Positions 11,520 to 21,895 of a stretch of DNA of 64,000 nt are shown one piece after another. Below the pieces are notes generated by a model. It searched no databases, was not told the origin of the DNA, and saw nothing but the letters and a program-made list of their open reading frames with translations. The translations under genes were made by a program, and so were the position numbers. The DNA comes from Phaeoceros laevis. Taxonomy: Eukaryota > Anthocerotophyta > Anthocerotopsida > Notothyladales. The stretch spans positions 299,776 to 363,775 of the forward strand of contig JBNGIQ010009496.1 in assembly GCA_049999765.1 (NCBI GenBank), in the 5' to 3' direction. Positions within the stretch are counted from its first letter, which is position 1. Each line of letters opens with the position of its first letter.

Positions 11520-13238
11520 TTATCGCCTATTGCAGCGCAGAGCAATATCTCGGAACTCCTCAAGGTTGAGCTGCACAATCGATGAGGTACATCAGGCCAG
11601 ATACCACCTTCCAAACACAAGGCCCTTGGGAGAATGATAAGACGGTGGCTCTCTCACCTTGCCATCGTTGTTGGCATTAAATAAGTTGATCATGTCGAGA
11701 AGCTCCTCATCTGTCCACGTGAAGTCGTGTGCTGCAGCAATTCGCTGAAGATCTCGAAAGGTAACATTTCCTGACACTCTCTCTGCACACCCCAGCAAAT
11801 GTTAGTGTAATTGCTTGTAACTCCTCTGCAAGCCTGAAAACATGGCACAGAATCAAAGGCAAAAAGACTTCAATTAACAAAGAATGCGCCAAATCCAAAC
11901 TCACCATCCATGAGAAAGAAGCATTTCACAATCTCGTCTTCGGTCAATGCAAGCTCCACTCTTCTGCCCTGGAATGACAAGAACAGGTTACACTGCTCAG
12001 GCGTAGAACTACAAGAAAGCAGACTACGCACACTGACTATTGCATTTCCTAGAGGGGCTGACCTTCTTCAGCTGCCGTTTTGGTTTTGCACCCTGAGAAG
12101 GTGTCTGAACAGCAGTTTCTCTAAAAGCCGTTTCCTCGGACCCGTTTGGCACCAAACCTCCCTCCCCTTCAGGAAAGGGAACTCCCATTGACATAGCAAG
12201 GGCCTGCCAAGATAAAACAGCTCCGATCAACACTACGTAAATAGTGGCTTAGTCTTAAAAGGTCTGAAGGCAACGCAACCAGAATATTCTGGTTTCATAC
12301 CTTCTGCAGCTCAAGGTCATCTGTGTCTACAAGCATGGCATCTTGCCCGAATAACTGATTAGGAGATCCAAGCTGATTAGGTGATTCACCCTTCAGCATC
12401 CTCTTTTTTACACCTGGTTGGCGTTTGGTCCCCTGCAATCAATCAAGTACACCTGAGCAGTCGGAAAGAATTCTTAGCATTTAATCAAAGAAGAAGATGA
12501 GCACAAACGTGCTTTCTCATCCAATTTTGACCATCTCGATGGCATGCCTCTCATGTACTGAGTAGTCAGCTGCTGCACCTTTGGTAAGCGAGGAGCCTCA
12601 GAGTTCCTGTCAGCTGTCCAGAGTTGACGAGCCGTCCCAGACTTTCCGTTCCGTCGTCCTCCTGATTGTCTGGACTTCTGAACAACAGGAGACTGATGAA
12701 TTTAGAAGCGAAAAAAGGTTCTGGCTTCTACCATCTGCACCAGTTCTGAACATGAGGAATGCACCTTGCTACCGCTGCGCCGTAGCCCAGACTGATTTTG
12801 AGCAGCCGCAAGCTCGGAATCACTGGCACTCTTGTCCTCCTCCTCAGCTCCCGCCTCATCCTCGTCCCCTTCCTCGTCTTCATCATTTGGTTCGTATTCA
12901 TCATCTGCCTTCTGACCAGCTGGTGCTAGGTCAGGCTCTTGCTCTGTAGAATCGGATTCATCGCCGGAGCTGCTACTCAAATCTCGGATAACCTTGCGTT
13001 CCCCGTTGTTAGTGCGAAGCCTAGCTGACCGGCGTGGAGTGACTCCGACAGGAGCACGTTTGGCGGCATGATTGCGCTGCTTGATTGCCGCAGGAGGCTC
13101 ACTCAGAGAGGCCGCTAGGGCTGGCAAATCCAGCGCAGCCAGCACTGCATTGTTCTCCCGAATGCGCTGAAGCCGCTTGAGCTCGTACTCTGTCAGGTGG
13201 TCCTGCGCCTGACCACCAGCTTCCTCACTGCAATCCAT
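11520..13238 (-). CDS. Acidic nuclear-type protein with UIM and paired EF-hands
   Basis: Seven exons add up in phase to 361 residues: 12765-13238, 12579-12677, 12301-12432, 12063-12203, 11905-11968, 11658-11782, 11520-11570. The N-terminus YELKRLQRIRENN followed by TPRRSARLR looks like a chromatin-associated basic motif. Residues about 90-145 are highly acidic (EDEEGDEDEAGAEEEDK). A ubiquitin-interacting motif is created across the 12301/12203 junction: DDLELQKALAMSMG. The C-terminus holds two centrin-like EF-hands: the first loop is degraded, GNVTFRDLQRIA; the second reads NANNDGK then LNLEEF, with the loop split by the last intron. Ca2+ binding is plausible only for the second. I do not recognise a named orthologue; role unknown. 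Confidence 0.75.
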
Positions 13239-13323
13239 TGTCAGGAGCTGCCCATCCGTCCTTGCCTGCGGACTCTCCCCTGCAGTAAATAATTTCTCCT
13301 GCGCAGCAGGCGGATTGTCAGCT

Positions 13324-13336
13324 CCATATATATACG
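13324..13336 (-). promoter_or_regulatory. TATA-like box upstream of the UIM/EF-hand gene
   Basis: catatatatacg lies about 90 bases upstream of the ATG at 13238 on the minus strand. Position and sequence suit a core promoter; inference only. Confidence 0.3.
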
Positions 13337-13561
13337 ATTGCCAGCAGTCACATGTGAAAGTAGCGCCGAGACGAATTTCACCTCAAACCTACTAAAACCA
13401 ACAAGGTGGAGGCTGCGAAATGGAGGCGGAAGGCTGGATCATTACTCGAGGCTCAATCCATGAGTACATCCTTGAGTACATCCTTGAGAGCAGTCTTGAG
13501 GTCAAACCCCGTCGTGCTGTAGGAAATTATATGATTGAACGAAAAATGCTTCTAGCACGCT

Positions 13562-14834
13562 CTACACCGCTGCGGAGACAACTCGACGCACGAACTGTGT
13601 GGTAAGCTCGAAGAAGGGCACTCCCTGGCAGTCAGGCTCGCAGTGGAAGGCATGGGAAGCACCTGGCAGCAGTTCAACCTGCACACTCTTGCCAAGGGCT
13701 TTGAGCTCATCGGCGTACGCCAAGCCCCTGTCTCGAAGGACATCATTTTCTGCTACTATCACCAAAGACGGTGGCAGTGCAGTGGCAGTCAAATCCTTGG
13801 CCTCAGGTCCGAACGGCCGGCAGGCGGGATGGTCTCGGTTGGCATCTTCCGGCACAAAATTCTTCCACAGGATGTCGCACATCTCCAGAGGAAGTATTGG
13901 GGGATTCACAGTGAGCTCCGAGTCGACCCGCTCCTCTCCTCCAAAAAATGGCTGCAAGGCGACATCCAATTAGATGTTGCGCTTGCCAGTGCCTCAGATC
14001 TTGCGGGTTCACGGGAAGAGAGAGCAACCGGCAACAGAAGGGGCTTACCACAATCAAAATGTGCCCCACGATCGAAATCGGCTTCAGACCTTGAGCACTT
14101 TCACTGGCCTTGATACCTATGTTGTGCACAATATTTGCACCGGCGCTGTCTCCCATCAGAAAGCACTGAGCGAGGTCTGCAGAAGGTGGTAAGTACTTTG
14201 TGTGTTCATCTCGAAGCCATTCCAGTGCCTTGAAACAGTCCTCGTATGGTGCTGGGAACCTATGTTGAGGAGCTTTGCGGTAACTAGGCGCCACCACCAC
14301 CACCTGCTCCATCACGTGCAAAAGAACTTCTTCAGCTCATGAATGCAGCTGCAAAGGGAATCTTTTGTGTGCACTCAAGGTGGGAAGAGACACACGCAGT
14401 AAGTAGCCATGAATCTGGGTTTCCTACCTGAGCGTCCTTAGCCAGCCTCCGACATAGACTATCAATATACTCTGTTGCAGGACTGAACAAAAGAAATCCA
14501 CCTCCATGGCAAAAGAAGATCACTGGGAATGTCTTAGCTGATGCGGGATCTGAGTCCTTCTTCTGAGACTCCACAGGGAAGAAGAGACGAACCCAACTGT
14601 CTGAAGCCGCATCCAGAACAACATCCTGCGTTGCAACTCCGTCAACAGGTTCCCCGTTTGCAGGAACTTCAGGAAAATCGATAGCACGATTCTCCCCTTC
14701 ACCGCTCTGTCCATTGCAAGGTGCATTGGCGTCAGTGTGAGTGCATGCGCAAATGACTCCATTCCTCACAAGTTGAGATCCCGAGTTTCCCAATTACATT
14801 GAGCTTCTGAATTCGAGCTTACCTCGGATGCCAT
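13562..14834 (-). CDS. Plant carboxylesterase (CXE family, alpha/beta hydrolase fold-3)
   Basis: A hydrolase of the CXE/GID1-related family, presumably cleaving small esters. Exons 13562-13951, 14049-14303 and one ending at 14428 are in phase. Catalytic features are all present: oxyanion motif HGGGF, nucleophile elbow GDSAGAN, acid in ENDVLRD and histidine in GASHAFH. The family block DGVATQDVVLD precedes them. It keeps HGGGF and the histidine, so it reads as an esterase and not a GID1 receptor. The 5' end is unsolved: the frame of the first exon is open only back to about 14793 with no ATG. The nearest good ATG (14834, MASE) is out of frame and followed by gtaagc, so a small first exon with an intron of about 60 bases is possible. 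Confidence 0.8.
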
Positions 14835-15245
14835 TGCTCACTTTTTAGGACACTGGTCACAGAGGGATGTATGCGCCACCCTGCGTCGTATGAAACTGGC
14901 AGCTAGTTTTGTAGGATCACGAAGTGCCGATATCCTGTGAAGGATCCACAAAACATGAAACGCTCCTCTACGATGGCTTATGGTAGGTACTTCGAAGCAA
15001 GTGTGACCGAGGACCGACAAGGGAACAAACGCACCTGTAGAGAGAGGTAAGGTGACTCCAAAATAAGAATGTTTTAATCCTAGTTTTATTACATAAATAG
15101 GAAATTCTAGTCCAATTGGCAAGTGCTGATGGATATTATGTATGCCAGTGTGGCAAGTCGGCGGCGAGTGGTTGATATGTATGCCAAGACTGGCAAGTCG
15201 GAAGACGCATGCATATTGTTTGACAAGGAATGCGGTAACATGGAC
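14835..15245. other. Intergenic between the carboxylesterase and the MULE
   Basis: Holds the promoter side of the carboxylesterase gene. A cluster tgtatgcca(g/a)..tggcaagtcgg is repeated at about 15138 and 15178. No gene recognised. Confidence 0.35.
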
Positions 15246-15254
15246 CTCCAACTC
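15246..15254. repeat. Left 9-bp target-site duplication
   Basis: CTCCAACTC directly precedes the left terminal inverted repeat and is repeated exactly at 19225-19233 after the right one. Confidence 0.85.
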
Positions 15255-15478
15255 GGCTGAGCCTAAAAAACAGTTCGCCAGGTGCGGGTCCCGCCGCGCG
15301 GCATGGCATGCCCCCATCCCTCTCCCTCCTCCATACCATCTCTCCTCCTCCCTTCTCTCAGTACTCCGGCTACTCACGCCACTGGCTACTCACGCCACCG
15401 GCTAGCCACCTACGGTCTACGCTGTGCTACGGGATCTAATTTTAGTTCACGTCATGGTGAACTGGACGGAATGCGTTT
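15255..15478 (+). repeat. Left terminal inverted repeat of the MULE
   Basis: 224 bp, the reverse complement of 19001-19224 with a handful of differences (for example cactggc versus caccggc, and tcatggtg versus tcacggtg). It contains a short internal direct repeat, ggctactcacgcca. Confidence 0.88.
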
Positions 15479-15639
15479 GAACCTTCGAGCTGTGGCGGAT
15501 AGCCCTCTTGCAGAGTTTGCACCGCCGCGCCGCGCCTAGGCCTTGTCCCGCCTCGCCCCGCCGCACCCAGCAGCACGGCACAGCAGAGTGCGCTGGCCCA
15601 GCGACAGGAGCAGCAAATCGTCGCGGCGCCGCACCCAGG

Positions 15640-15870
15640 ATGCAGGGAGGCAGGGCGCGGATGCGGGGAGGCAAGGCATGGCGGGACAGGGCTGCAAGGC
15701 AGGGCGGGGCGGGACAGGGCGGGGCTGCGGGGAGGCAAGGCGTGGCGGGACGGGATGCATGGAGGCTGGGCGTGGCTGAGGTAGCTGGCCAGGCAGACTG
15801 GCCTAGGCATGGCGGGACGGGGCTGCAGGTAGTTGGCAGGCTCGGAGGCAAGGGGCGGGCTGCGGGCAAG
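15640..15870. repeat. GC-rich minisatellite inside the MULE
   Basis: G-rich plus strand built from recurrences of gcggggaggcaaggc(a/g)tggc, ggcgggacggg and ggcagggcgg. Strong G/C strand asymmetry gives long proline/arginine-rich open frames on both strands (for example 15442-15945 minus, 167 codons) that have no other sign of coding. Confidence 0.65.
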
Positions 15871-16699
15871 GGGGACGCTAGCTACTGGGTGATCTGCTGG
15901 ACGGGCCGGGGCTGCTGGCCATGGATGGGGCCTCGACCAGTCCACAGAAGCGGGCTCACAGACCTCTCAAGCGGCGACGATGCAACCCTGCTTCTCCCAG
16001 CTCCGTGTGCGACGCATGTACAACTCGTTGATTGACCAAATTCAAATTGTTCCGTGATTTTGCCTGTCACTTGAGATGCAGTCACTGCTGTTCATCTGGG
16101 GTTTCGTTGGCGGTGTGAAAGGTTTTGCATTTGGCTTTGGGCAGCTTTGTCTGAAAAAGTTCATCAGAGACCTGATCATTGACTTGTGTTTGTGGACGCA
16201 GTGGCGATCCATTGTGAGCCAGCGGTTGAAGGGAGACCTGTGCCTACAGAAGATGGAAGATGTGCCTGTCAGTTCCGTGATACTGGCCAAAGAGTGCCTC
16301 AATTTTGATGATCAAGTGATGTTTTTTTTCACTTGCAGAGAGGAAGCCTTTCTTGGCCCTTCTTGAGTTCACGTACACACAATTGGCTTTAGCTGCAGTA
16401 AAAGGAAGCTGTGTCTCCATTTGGCTGCAAGGGAACACTTGTTGTTAGTTGCAGCTCAGGAAAGCTCATGCTGTTGAGAATGTACAAGGAAGTGCTGTGA
16501 TCTGGTCCAACAAATTGGTCCAACAAATTGGTACAAAGCAATTCATGTAAGATGAAAATAGTTTTCGCCCAAGCTTTTTGCACGGGTCTGCTGTCTTTTC
16601 TAAGGAGCAAAACACATCACCACATCAATCCTAAGCGTACAAAACTCTGCACCATCCCAATCCTAAGCATACAAAACCACGCCAAATGCCTTTCTCAGG

Positions 16700-16852
16700 C
16701 GCAAAATACATCACCACGCCACGCCAACCTGAAGATCCTTTACTTCAGTTCCCTTACTTGGTACTCCAAAACACATCGCCACGCCCCGCCACGCCAACCT
16801 GCAGTCCCTTTACTTCAGCCTTAGTTCAGGTCCCTTACTTGGTACTCCTGCT
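16700..16852. repeat. Short direct duplication inside the MULE
   Basis: Two adjacent copies of about 75-80 bp, each running from aaaacacatc(g)ccacg through gccaacctg to cccttacttggtactcc. A looser third relative starts near 16608. Confidence 0.6.
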
Positions 16853-18805
16853 GACGGCCTCATGATTCTCTTTGTTCCTTCGACCTCCTCCAAGCTGCCA
16901 TGTTACCTTTTTAGCCTTCTTTTTTGTTGGCGAGAAAAAAGGCTTCTTGCGTGCTACACAATTGTCCCCCGCATTGGTATCAAATGCGAGCAAAGGCTGC
17001 CTCACAACAGGGTTTTCCTGAGCTATCGCTATCATCTGTTGCACTGCACACAAAGCATTCCTCACCACAGGTGCAGCATCAAAAACAATATGCTGGTTCA
17101 GTTGAACAAGATCCCATATCTCCTTACAGTCATTTGCTACATCATCCATGCGCTTGCTCCCCTCAACCTCTATTTTGCTCATAGCACTTGTACTTGTCTC
17201 CCATGAACCTACAGGTGGTACAACATACTCATATCCATCAGCCATCTCACTATAGTCTTGTAGTTGTAACATGACTTCTTGTGTGCTACAAGACAAGCCT
17301 AGAGCTAGTGATGTGTCTGGCTCAAGGAGAGTGCACCCATTAGTCGCAGCATACTGTCTATTCATTGCTGAAGTAATTGAGAAGACTCCTAAAAGCTCCT
17401 GAACTTTCACAATATGCTTGCAAATGAAACCCTTTTTGTTGTGAGGACAACTGCATGTGGCCCACATCGAATCTGGATTTTGAATGGTATACACAGCTGG
17501 CCAGTTATTTGTAGATCTGCAGGTAGCTGGTTAGTTAGGTCCACATGGAAGTGTAACTTCTTCATCTCGAATTGTCTTTGCCCCTTGCACTGCAGTTTCA
17601 TGTAGTTTCTCAGCCTTCGTATTCACTACATAGCCTCGCTCTTTGCAATGATTCTGATACTAGTAATGCGGAGCAATGACGGTTGTCAAGGTATACAAAA
17701 GGCAGTCCACTCGCCGGCCAGTAAGACTTGCCTTAGTCTCACCCAACTTTTCCTTGAGAAATCGATGCCAAGCCTCTACAGCAGAGGTACAGTCTTGTCC
17801 AGCATGAGGCATGGTCCTGGCGTTCTTAATGAACATGGCTACACACAAGGATTTACGGAAAAGCCATGTTAGAAAGCAACTTTGTCAAAAGTGACGGACA
17901 GGAAAAATACTTCGTGTATGTGACCTTACTAATTTGTGAGGCCCATGTGTCCTCAAAATATTTCACGAAGTCACTCTCTTTTGTCCGTTAGCGCTTGTAG
18001 AAAGCATCTAGAAGTGCCTGACCTGCAGCCACAGTATCATCACCTGATGTAACACTTCCCCGCACATACATGATACCTCCCAATTCGGCCCAAATAGCTT
18101 GCTTGTGACCTTGGTCCTTCACTTTTTTTGTTAAGTTACGTAACCATGCTCTCCTGACATGCCACAAACAAAGAAACACAGGGACATCCTTTGACCACAC
18201 CTGTTTCAATGCACCAATTTCAGCTGCACAATCNNNNNNNNNNGGCCATACCCCTGTAAAGCGGGCCATGACAAATTTCGTTGCTAGCATCAATGTGTCT
18301 ACTTTCATAAAGAAGCAACTGTGCAACCGTCGGCCACAACAACAATTGCTTCACAGCGAAAGAGGCCTGACAACCATGCTTGATGGACTCCCCTTTGGCT
18401 ATACGAGATCGTCGGGGCATTTTGTCCTTAGGCAGAACACCATTGGCAGCTGCTTTAGCCGCTGCAATAGCAGCTGCTTTAGCAGCTTTAGCAGCTGCAA
18501 GCTCTATGCCTTCCGGGCTGCGCAGATCCTCTGGGCCATAAGCACACCAGTACGTAAGCAACACAAGATTCATGGTGTTACTTGAGTGGAAATGCAGACC
18601 TGCCTCTAAAATGGATAGAATGTAGGCAAATGTTCACCTTATTACTGCAACAACTGTGTCCACTTTTGGATGCAAGGGCCTTTGTAACTTGCTGGGCCCT
18701 CCTGTGTTCCACTTCCAATAGTTGGTAGGTGCAGCTTTCACCTCATTCATACCAGTGACAAAATCCTGGACCCTAGCCCAAGGCACAAATGCAATTCGAA
18801 CACTT
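16835..18805 (-). pseudogene. MULE transposase with SWIM zinc finger, gapped or broken
   Basis: Conserved blocks of a Mutator-family transposase appear on the minus strand in the correct order. 18638-18805: FVPWARVQDFVTGMNEV. 18244-18573: WCAYGPEDL and KHGCQASFAVKQL, then CHGPL. 17988-18233: CAAEIGAL and VPVFLCLWHVRRAWL, the second half of the catalytic core. 17660-17848: TGRRVDCLLYTL. 16835-17494: the SWIM zinc finger WATCSCPHNKKGFICKH (CxC..CxH) and a Lys-rich tail. About a hundred residues with the first catalytic acidic residues are missing where the ten N sit (18234-18243), and the 5' exon is hit by the 100-N gap. An Ala-rich insert (about 18470-18500) is unusual. Whether it is intact cannot be decided because of the gaps. 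Confidence 0.7.
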
Positions 18806-19000
18806 CATTCCACTCCAGGAGCTGAAGGATGCCTGTAAGTTGAATGCTGCCATGTAAGATCGCCTTCAGAAAAAGACCCTGCANNNNNNNNNNNNNNNNN
18901 NNNNNNNNNNNNNNNNNNNNNNNNNNNNNNNNNNNNNNNNNNNNNNNNNNNNNNNNNNNNNNNNNNNNNNNNNNNNNNNNNNNATTCGAAACGGTACTAA

Positions 19001-19224
19001 AAACGCATTCCGTCCAGTTCACCGTGACGTGAACTAAAATTAGATCCCGTAGCACAGCGTAGACCATATGTGGCTAGCCGGTGGCGTGAGTAGCCGGTGG
19101 CGTGAGTAGCCGGAGTACTGAGAGAAGGGAGGAGGAGAGATGGTATGGAGGAGGGAGAGGGATGGGGGCATGCCATGCCGCGCGGCGGGACCCGCACCTG
19201 GCGAACTGTTTTTTAGGCTCAGCC
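19001..19224 (-). repeat. Right terminal inverted repeat of the MULE
   Basis: 224 bp, mirror of 15255-15478. It follows the 100-N gap by 17 bases and lies upstream of the transposase, so it should hold the transposase promoter. Confidence 0.88.
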
Positions 19225-19233
19225 CTCCAACTC
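19225..19233. repeat. Right 9-bp target-site duplication
   Basis: CTCCAACTC, identical to 15246-15254. Confidence 0.85.
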
Positions 19234-19357
19234 ATGGGTATGCTGAGCATGGGATACGGTGCCACTTACAGTGCTTACTTTAGATGATGCGTTCTAAATT
19301 TAGATTAGGCGTAATCGATGAACAATAAACCCACACACGCACTTACAACTTCTCTGC

Positions 19358-19969
19358 ACCCGTCTCCTAAAGTGCCAGGAGTGTTGATGAGGGGTAGCGT
19401 ACGGAGTGGTGGGTCCGACTCCTTCTGGCCCGCCGGTCTCTCTCCTGCGCGCGTTGAGAGGCGTTGGGGGCCGCATGCCCATAGGCCCCCATACCCCATG
19501 CCCATGCGCCTCCATGCCCCACCCTCATGCGCCTACCTTAGGTCCTTAGGTCATGCGCCCCTTGCGCCGCGCCCTTCGGGGTTTCATGCGCCTCCATGCG
19601 GGCCGCGACCCTTAGAAAACCCAAAGGAGACCGCAAGAGATGGAAACAAAAAATCCCCCATCCGAGTGTTGATCCGAGCCCAGGGCGCTTAACTTGGGAG
19701 TTCTTTTCTTCCAAGCGCTATCCAGCCAGCCTTTCCTGCCAGCTATACACATATGGTTTTTTTGCTAAAACTCTTTCCCCATGGCTCGCGGCAAGGGCCA
19801 TGAATATGCGGGCATGGGGGTGCATGGGCCATGCGACGGGCCGCATGTGGGCAGGCCCATGCCCACAACGCCCCGCATGTGGGCAAGAGAGAGACGTGCC
19901 AGAAGGAGTCGGACCCACCACCCCGTACGCTAGCCCTCATCAACACTCCTGGCAGTTTAGGAGACGGGT
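19358..19969. mobile_element. Second inverted-repeat (foldback or MITE-like) element
   Basis: Starts with ACCCGTCTCCTAAAGTGCC and ends with its near reverse complement (ggcagtttaggagacgggt). The matching arms continue inward for about 75 bp of high identity (gtgttgatgagggg..gtacgg, ggtgggtccgactccttctggc) and more weakly over GC-rich text rich in catgccc/atgcgcc words. No transposase frame is evident. No target-site duplication is clear at these ends. It sits only 124 bp from the MULE's right duplication. Confidence 0.6.
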
Positions 19970-21097
19970 CTCACCAGTAGGAATCTGTGTACTTTAGCTG
20001 CCCTCTCTCTACGGCAGTAGTGATCGCGGCTCTGCAACGAGGGTGGGGACAGTTCCCTTCCCTCGTTCTGTGCTGGCGTCAAAGCTATGACGCGTAGTTA
20101 GCTTCAGAACTTGCTTGCATCCTTTTAGGTCCTCCCACGCAGGACCTAGATGTACTTTTAGTGTTAGATTGCGGAAACGCACTTATCAGTTACCCGGCCT
20201 TACTTGCTACTCTTGTTGGAGCGATCCTGGTTGTGGGTCACCAGACCTTGCCCGGATGTTAAGCAATAAACACATACACACACAAGAACGTTCTGTAGCA
20301 GGTGACATTATTCAGTAGTAACGTACTACCGTGGCAACGGTCACCAGACAGGTCGGCAGCTCTGCGACTGGGAACATCTGGGTGGTGGCCATGGTAGGAT
20401 TCAGAGCTACAATGCGACAAGAGTCAAATGCCAGCAGAGCGATGGCGCACGTCTTCACTCACCAGCCGAGTAATCGATAACTACAGAGCTCAGCCTAGCG
20501 AACGGTTCCATTGATCACATCTCACTATTTCCCTTGCCTGCTGTCCCTTAGCCGCTAGACGCTGTCAACCTGATTGCAAACATACACTGAGCAATATGAA
20601 ACTCAGCTCCAAGCACAAAAAATTTGCAGTAGATAGACATCAAGGTTCTTTCAGCGGACTAGGCTCAACTTTTCCACAAGTTTACCTCCTGTGACAGCTG
20701 AAGTAGCTCCTTGGCCTGCCAACTACGCCATCCTGCGTCATCGTCATGCCTGCGCTGCTATATGCATATGGCTTCTCCAAGCCCGGGAACCATTGCCCGA
20801 GCTAGAAGGTAGTTCCTGAGCTACTCTGGAGGGCAGAATTGTGTCTGCACATCAGCGTTCTTAGAAGCACAGCCCACAGAAATCCCTCTCTCTGAGAGCA
20901 AAGCCACCAGTCAGCAGCTCACAACAATGAAATAGCAGATCCTACTCATCAGTAGCCATGCGGACTCAAGTGGAGTCTGAAGGAGACCATACGGGACATA
21001 GCAACGTGGTGCAAGGGGCAGCTTCCTCCTTCATCCTCCCAGAGTTCCAGAGGCAGTACCAGTGCAAACCTGTACTTTTGGTGTGCAATGTGCATCG
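19970..21097. other. Intergenic with retroelement-like motif
   Basis: No gene recognised. At 20250-20270 lies gcccggatgttaagcaataaa, matching 5812-5832 at 19 of 21 positions; the downstream word acgtactaccg is also shared. The part 20600-21090 should be the 3' flank of the lipoate-ligase-family gene. Confidence 0.4.
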
Positions 21098-21895
21098 CTA
21101 AGAGGCAACCATGGGTTCTATAAGAGCCTCCAATGTCTCCTGCAACTCCTCCAAGGATAACAGCCTTGTACTCTGAGGATACGCCCTTCCAGAGTCCACA
21201 ACGACCTGGTGAATGCCACATTCTTTCACGTTGAACCTCTGCTGCAGAGTTGAAGTCAGTGCATCGAAGAAATGGTCTCGGGATGGCAGAAAGTTCCGCA
21301 TCCGACAGACAAAATCTGTATGGTCCCTAGCCTGCCTGTAGCTCGGAAGTCGGTCAGGGAGTTTGAGGTAAGACATTCGAGAGGCCTCGTAATCCCAGAG
21401 GAATGAGGTGTGGTGAAGCCATCTACCCTTGATGATGGACTGCGCATTGCCTCCAAACTTCATGTTCCCAAACACAAAATCATGCTCTTGCAACTGGAAT
21501 CCAGGCACACGGGCAAAGACAGAGGCGTACACTTGCTCCATCCACTGCATTATCGGACGCGGGTAGAGTTGCAGCCCCAGATCCGCTTCTCGTGAGCAAA
21601 TGAGAGTTGCAAAGATGGTTCCCTCATCAACAATGACAGTCCCGCCTCCGCTGAACCGCCTTATCACGGGGATCTGGTCGTGCACCACAGCCTTGATATT
21701 CAGAAGCTGCTCTGGCTTGCCAGATATACCCATCACTATCGAAGGTGGAGCAGTTCCATCGTTGAGCAAGCACCAGTTTTCCGAAGTCGTGCGCAATAAG
21801 CGCTCCTCCAATTGAAGCTGCTCCAGAATTGGGAACCGATGGAGTCGCAGCAGGCGTATGCTTGGCCTGGCCGCCATAACTGGCAGCGCACGCAA
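21098..21895 (-). CDS. Lipoate/biotin A/B protein ligase-family protein
   Basis: Intronless frame of 265 residues. The family attaches lipoate or octanoate to the E2/H subunits of 2-oxoacid dehydrogenases and the glycine cleavage system. The motif RRFSGGGTVIVDEGT at about residues 79-93 corresponds to the ligand-binding RRxxGGG(T/A)V signature. FGNMKFGGNAQSI at about 142-154 carries the lysine expected to contact the acyl-adenylate, and HHTSFLWDY follows. Similarity is to the plant putative lipoate-protein ligase group and not to LIP2-type octanoyltransferase. Two candidate starts exist (residues 1 and 7). No clear organelle targeting peptide is visible, so cellular location is open. It is head-to-head with the helicase gene, 571 bases between start codons. 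Confidence 0.85.
   Translation of the reverse strand: MRALPVMAARPSIRLLRLHRFPILEQLQLEERLLRTTSENWCLLNDGTAPPSIVMGISGKPEQLLNIKAVVHDQIPVIRRFSGGGTVIVDEGTIFATLICSREADLGLQLYPRPIMQWMEQVYASVFARVPGFQLQEHDFVFGNMKFGGNAQSIIKGRWLHHTSFLWDYEASRMSYLKLPDRLPSYRQARDHTDFVCRMRNFLPSRDHFFDALTSTLQQRFNVKECGIHQVVVDSGRAYPQSTRLLSLEELQETLEALIEPMVAS

Larger units (their letters stand above)
15255..19224 (-). mobile_element. Mutator-like element (MULE) with long terminal inverted repeats
   Basis: The element is bounded by two 224-bp inverted repeats (15255-15478 and 19001-19224), starting GGCTGAGCCTAAAAAACAG, and flanked by a perfect 9-bp duplication CTCCAACTC. Nine-base duplications, long terminal repeats and an internal SWIM-type transposase are the hallmarks of Mutator-like elements. 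The repeats differ at only a few positions by eye, suggesting recent insertion. Total length is about 4 kb, but gaps at 18234-18243 and 18884-18983 are probably placeholders of unknown size. The transposase reads on the minus strand. The left third (15500-16830) is non-coding and includes a GC-rich minisatellite and a short tandem duplication. The site is between the carboxylesterase and lipoate-ligase-family genes. Confidence 0.88.

Noticed and set aside
15442-15945. Proline-rich 167-codon minus frame and its plus-strand partner
   Set aside because: Produced by the GC-skewed minisatellite; open in several frames at once, so not evidence of coding.
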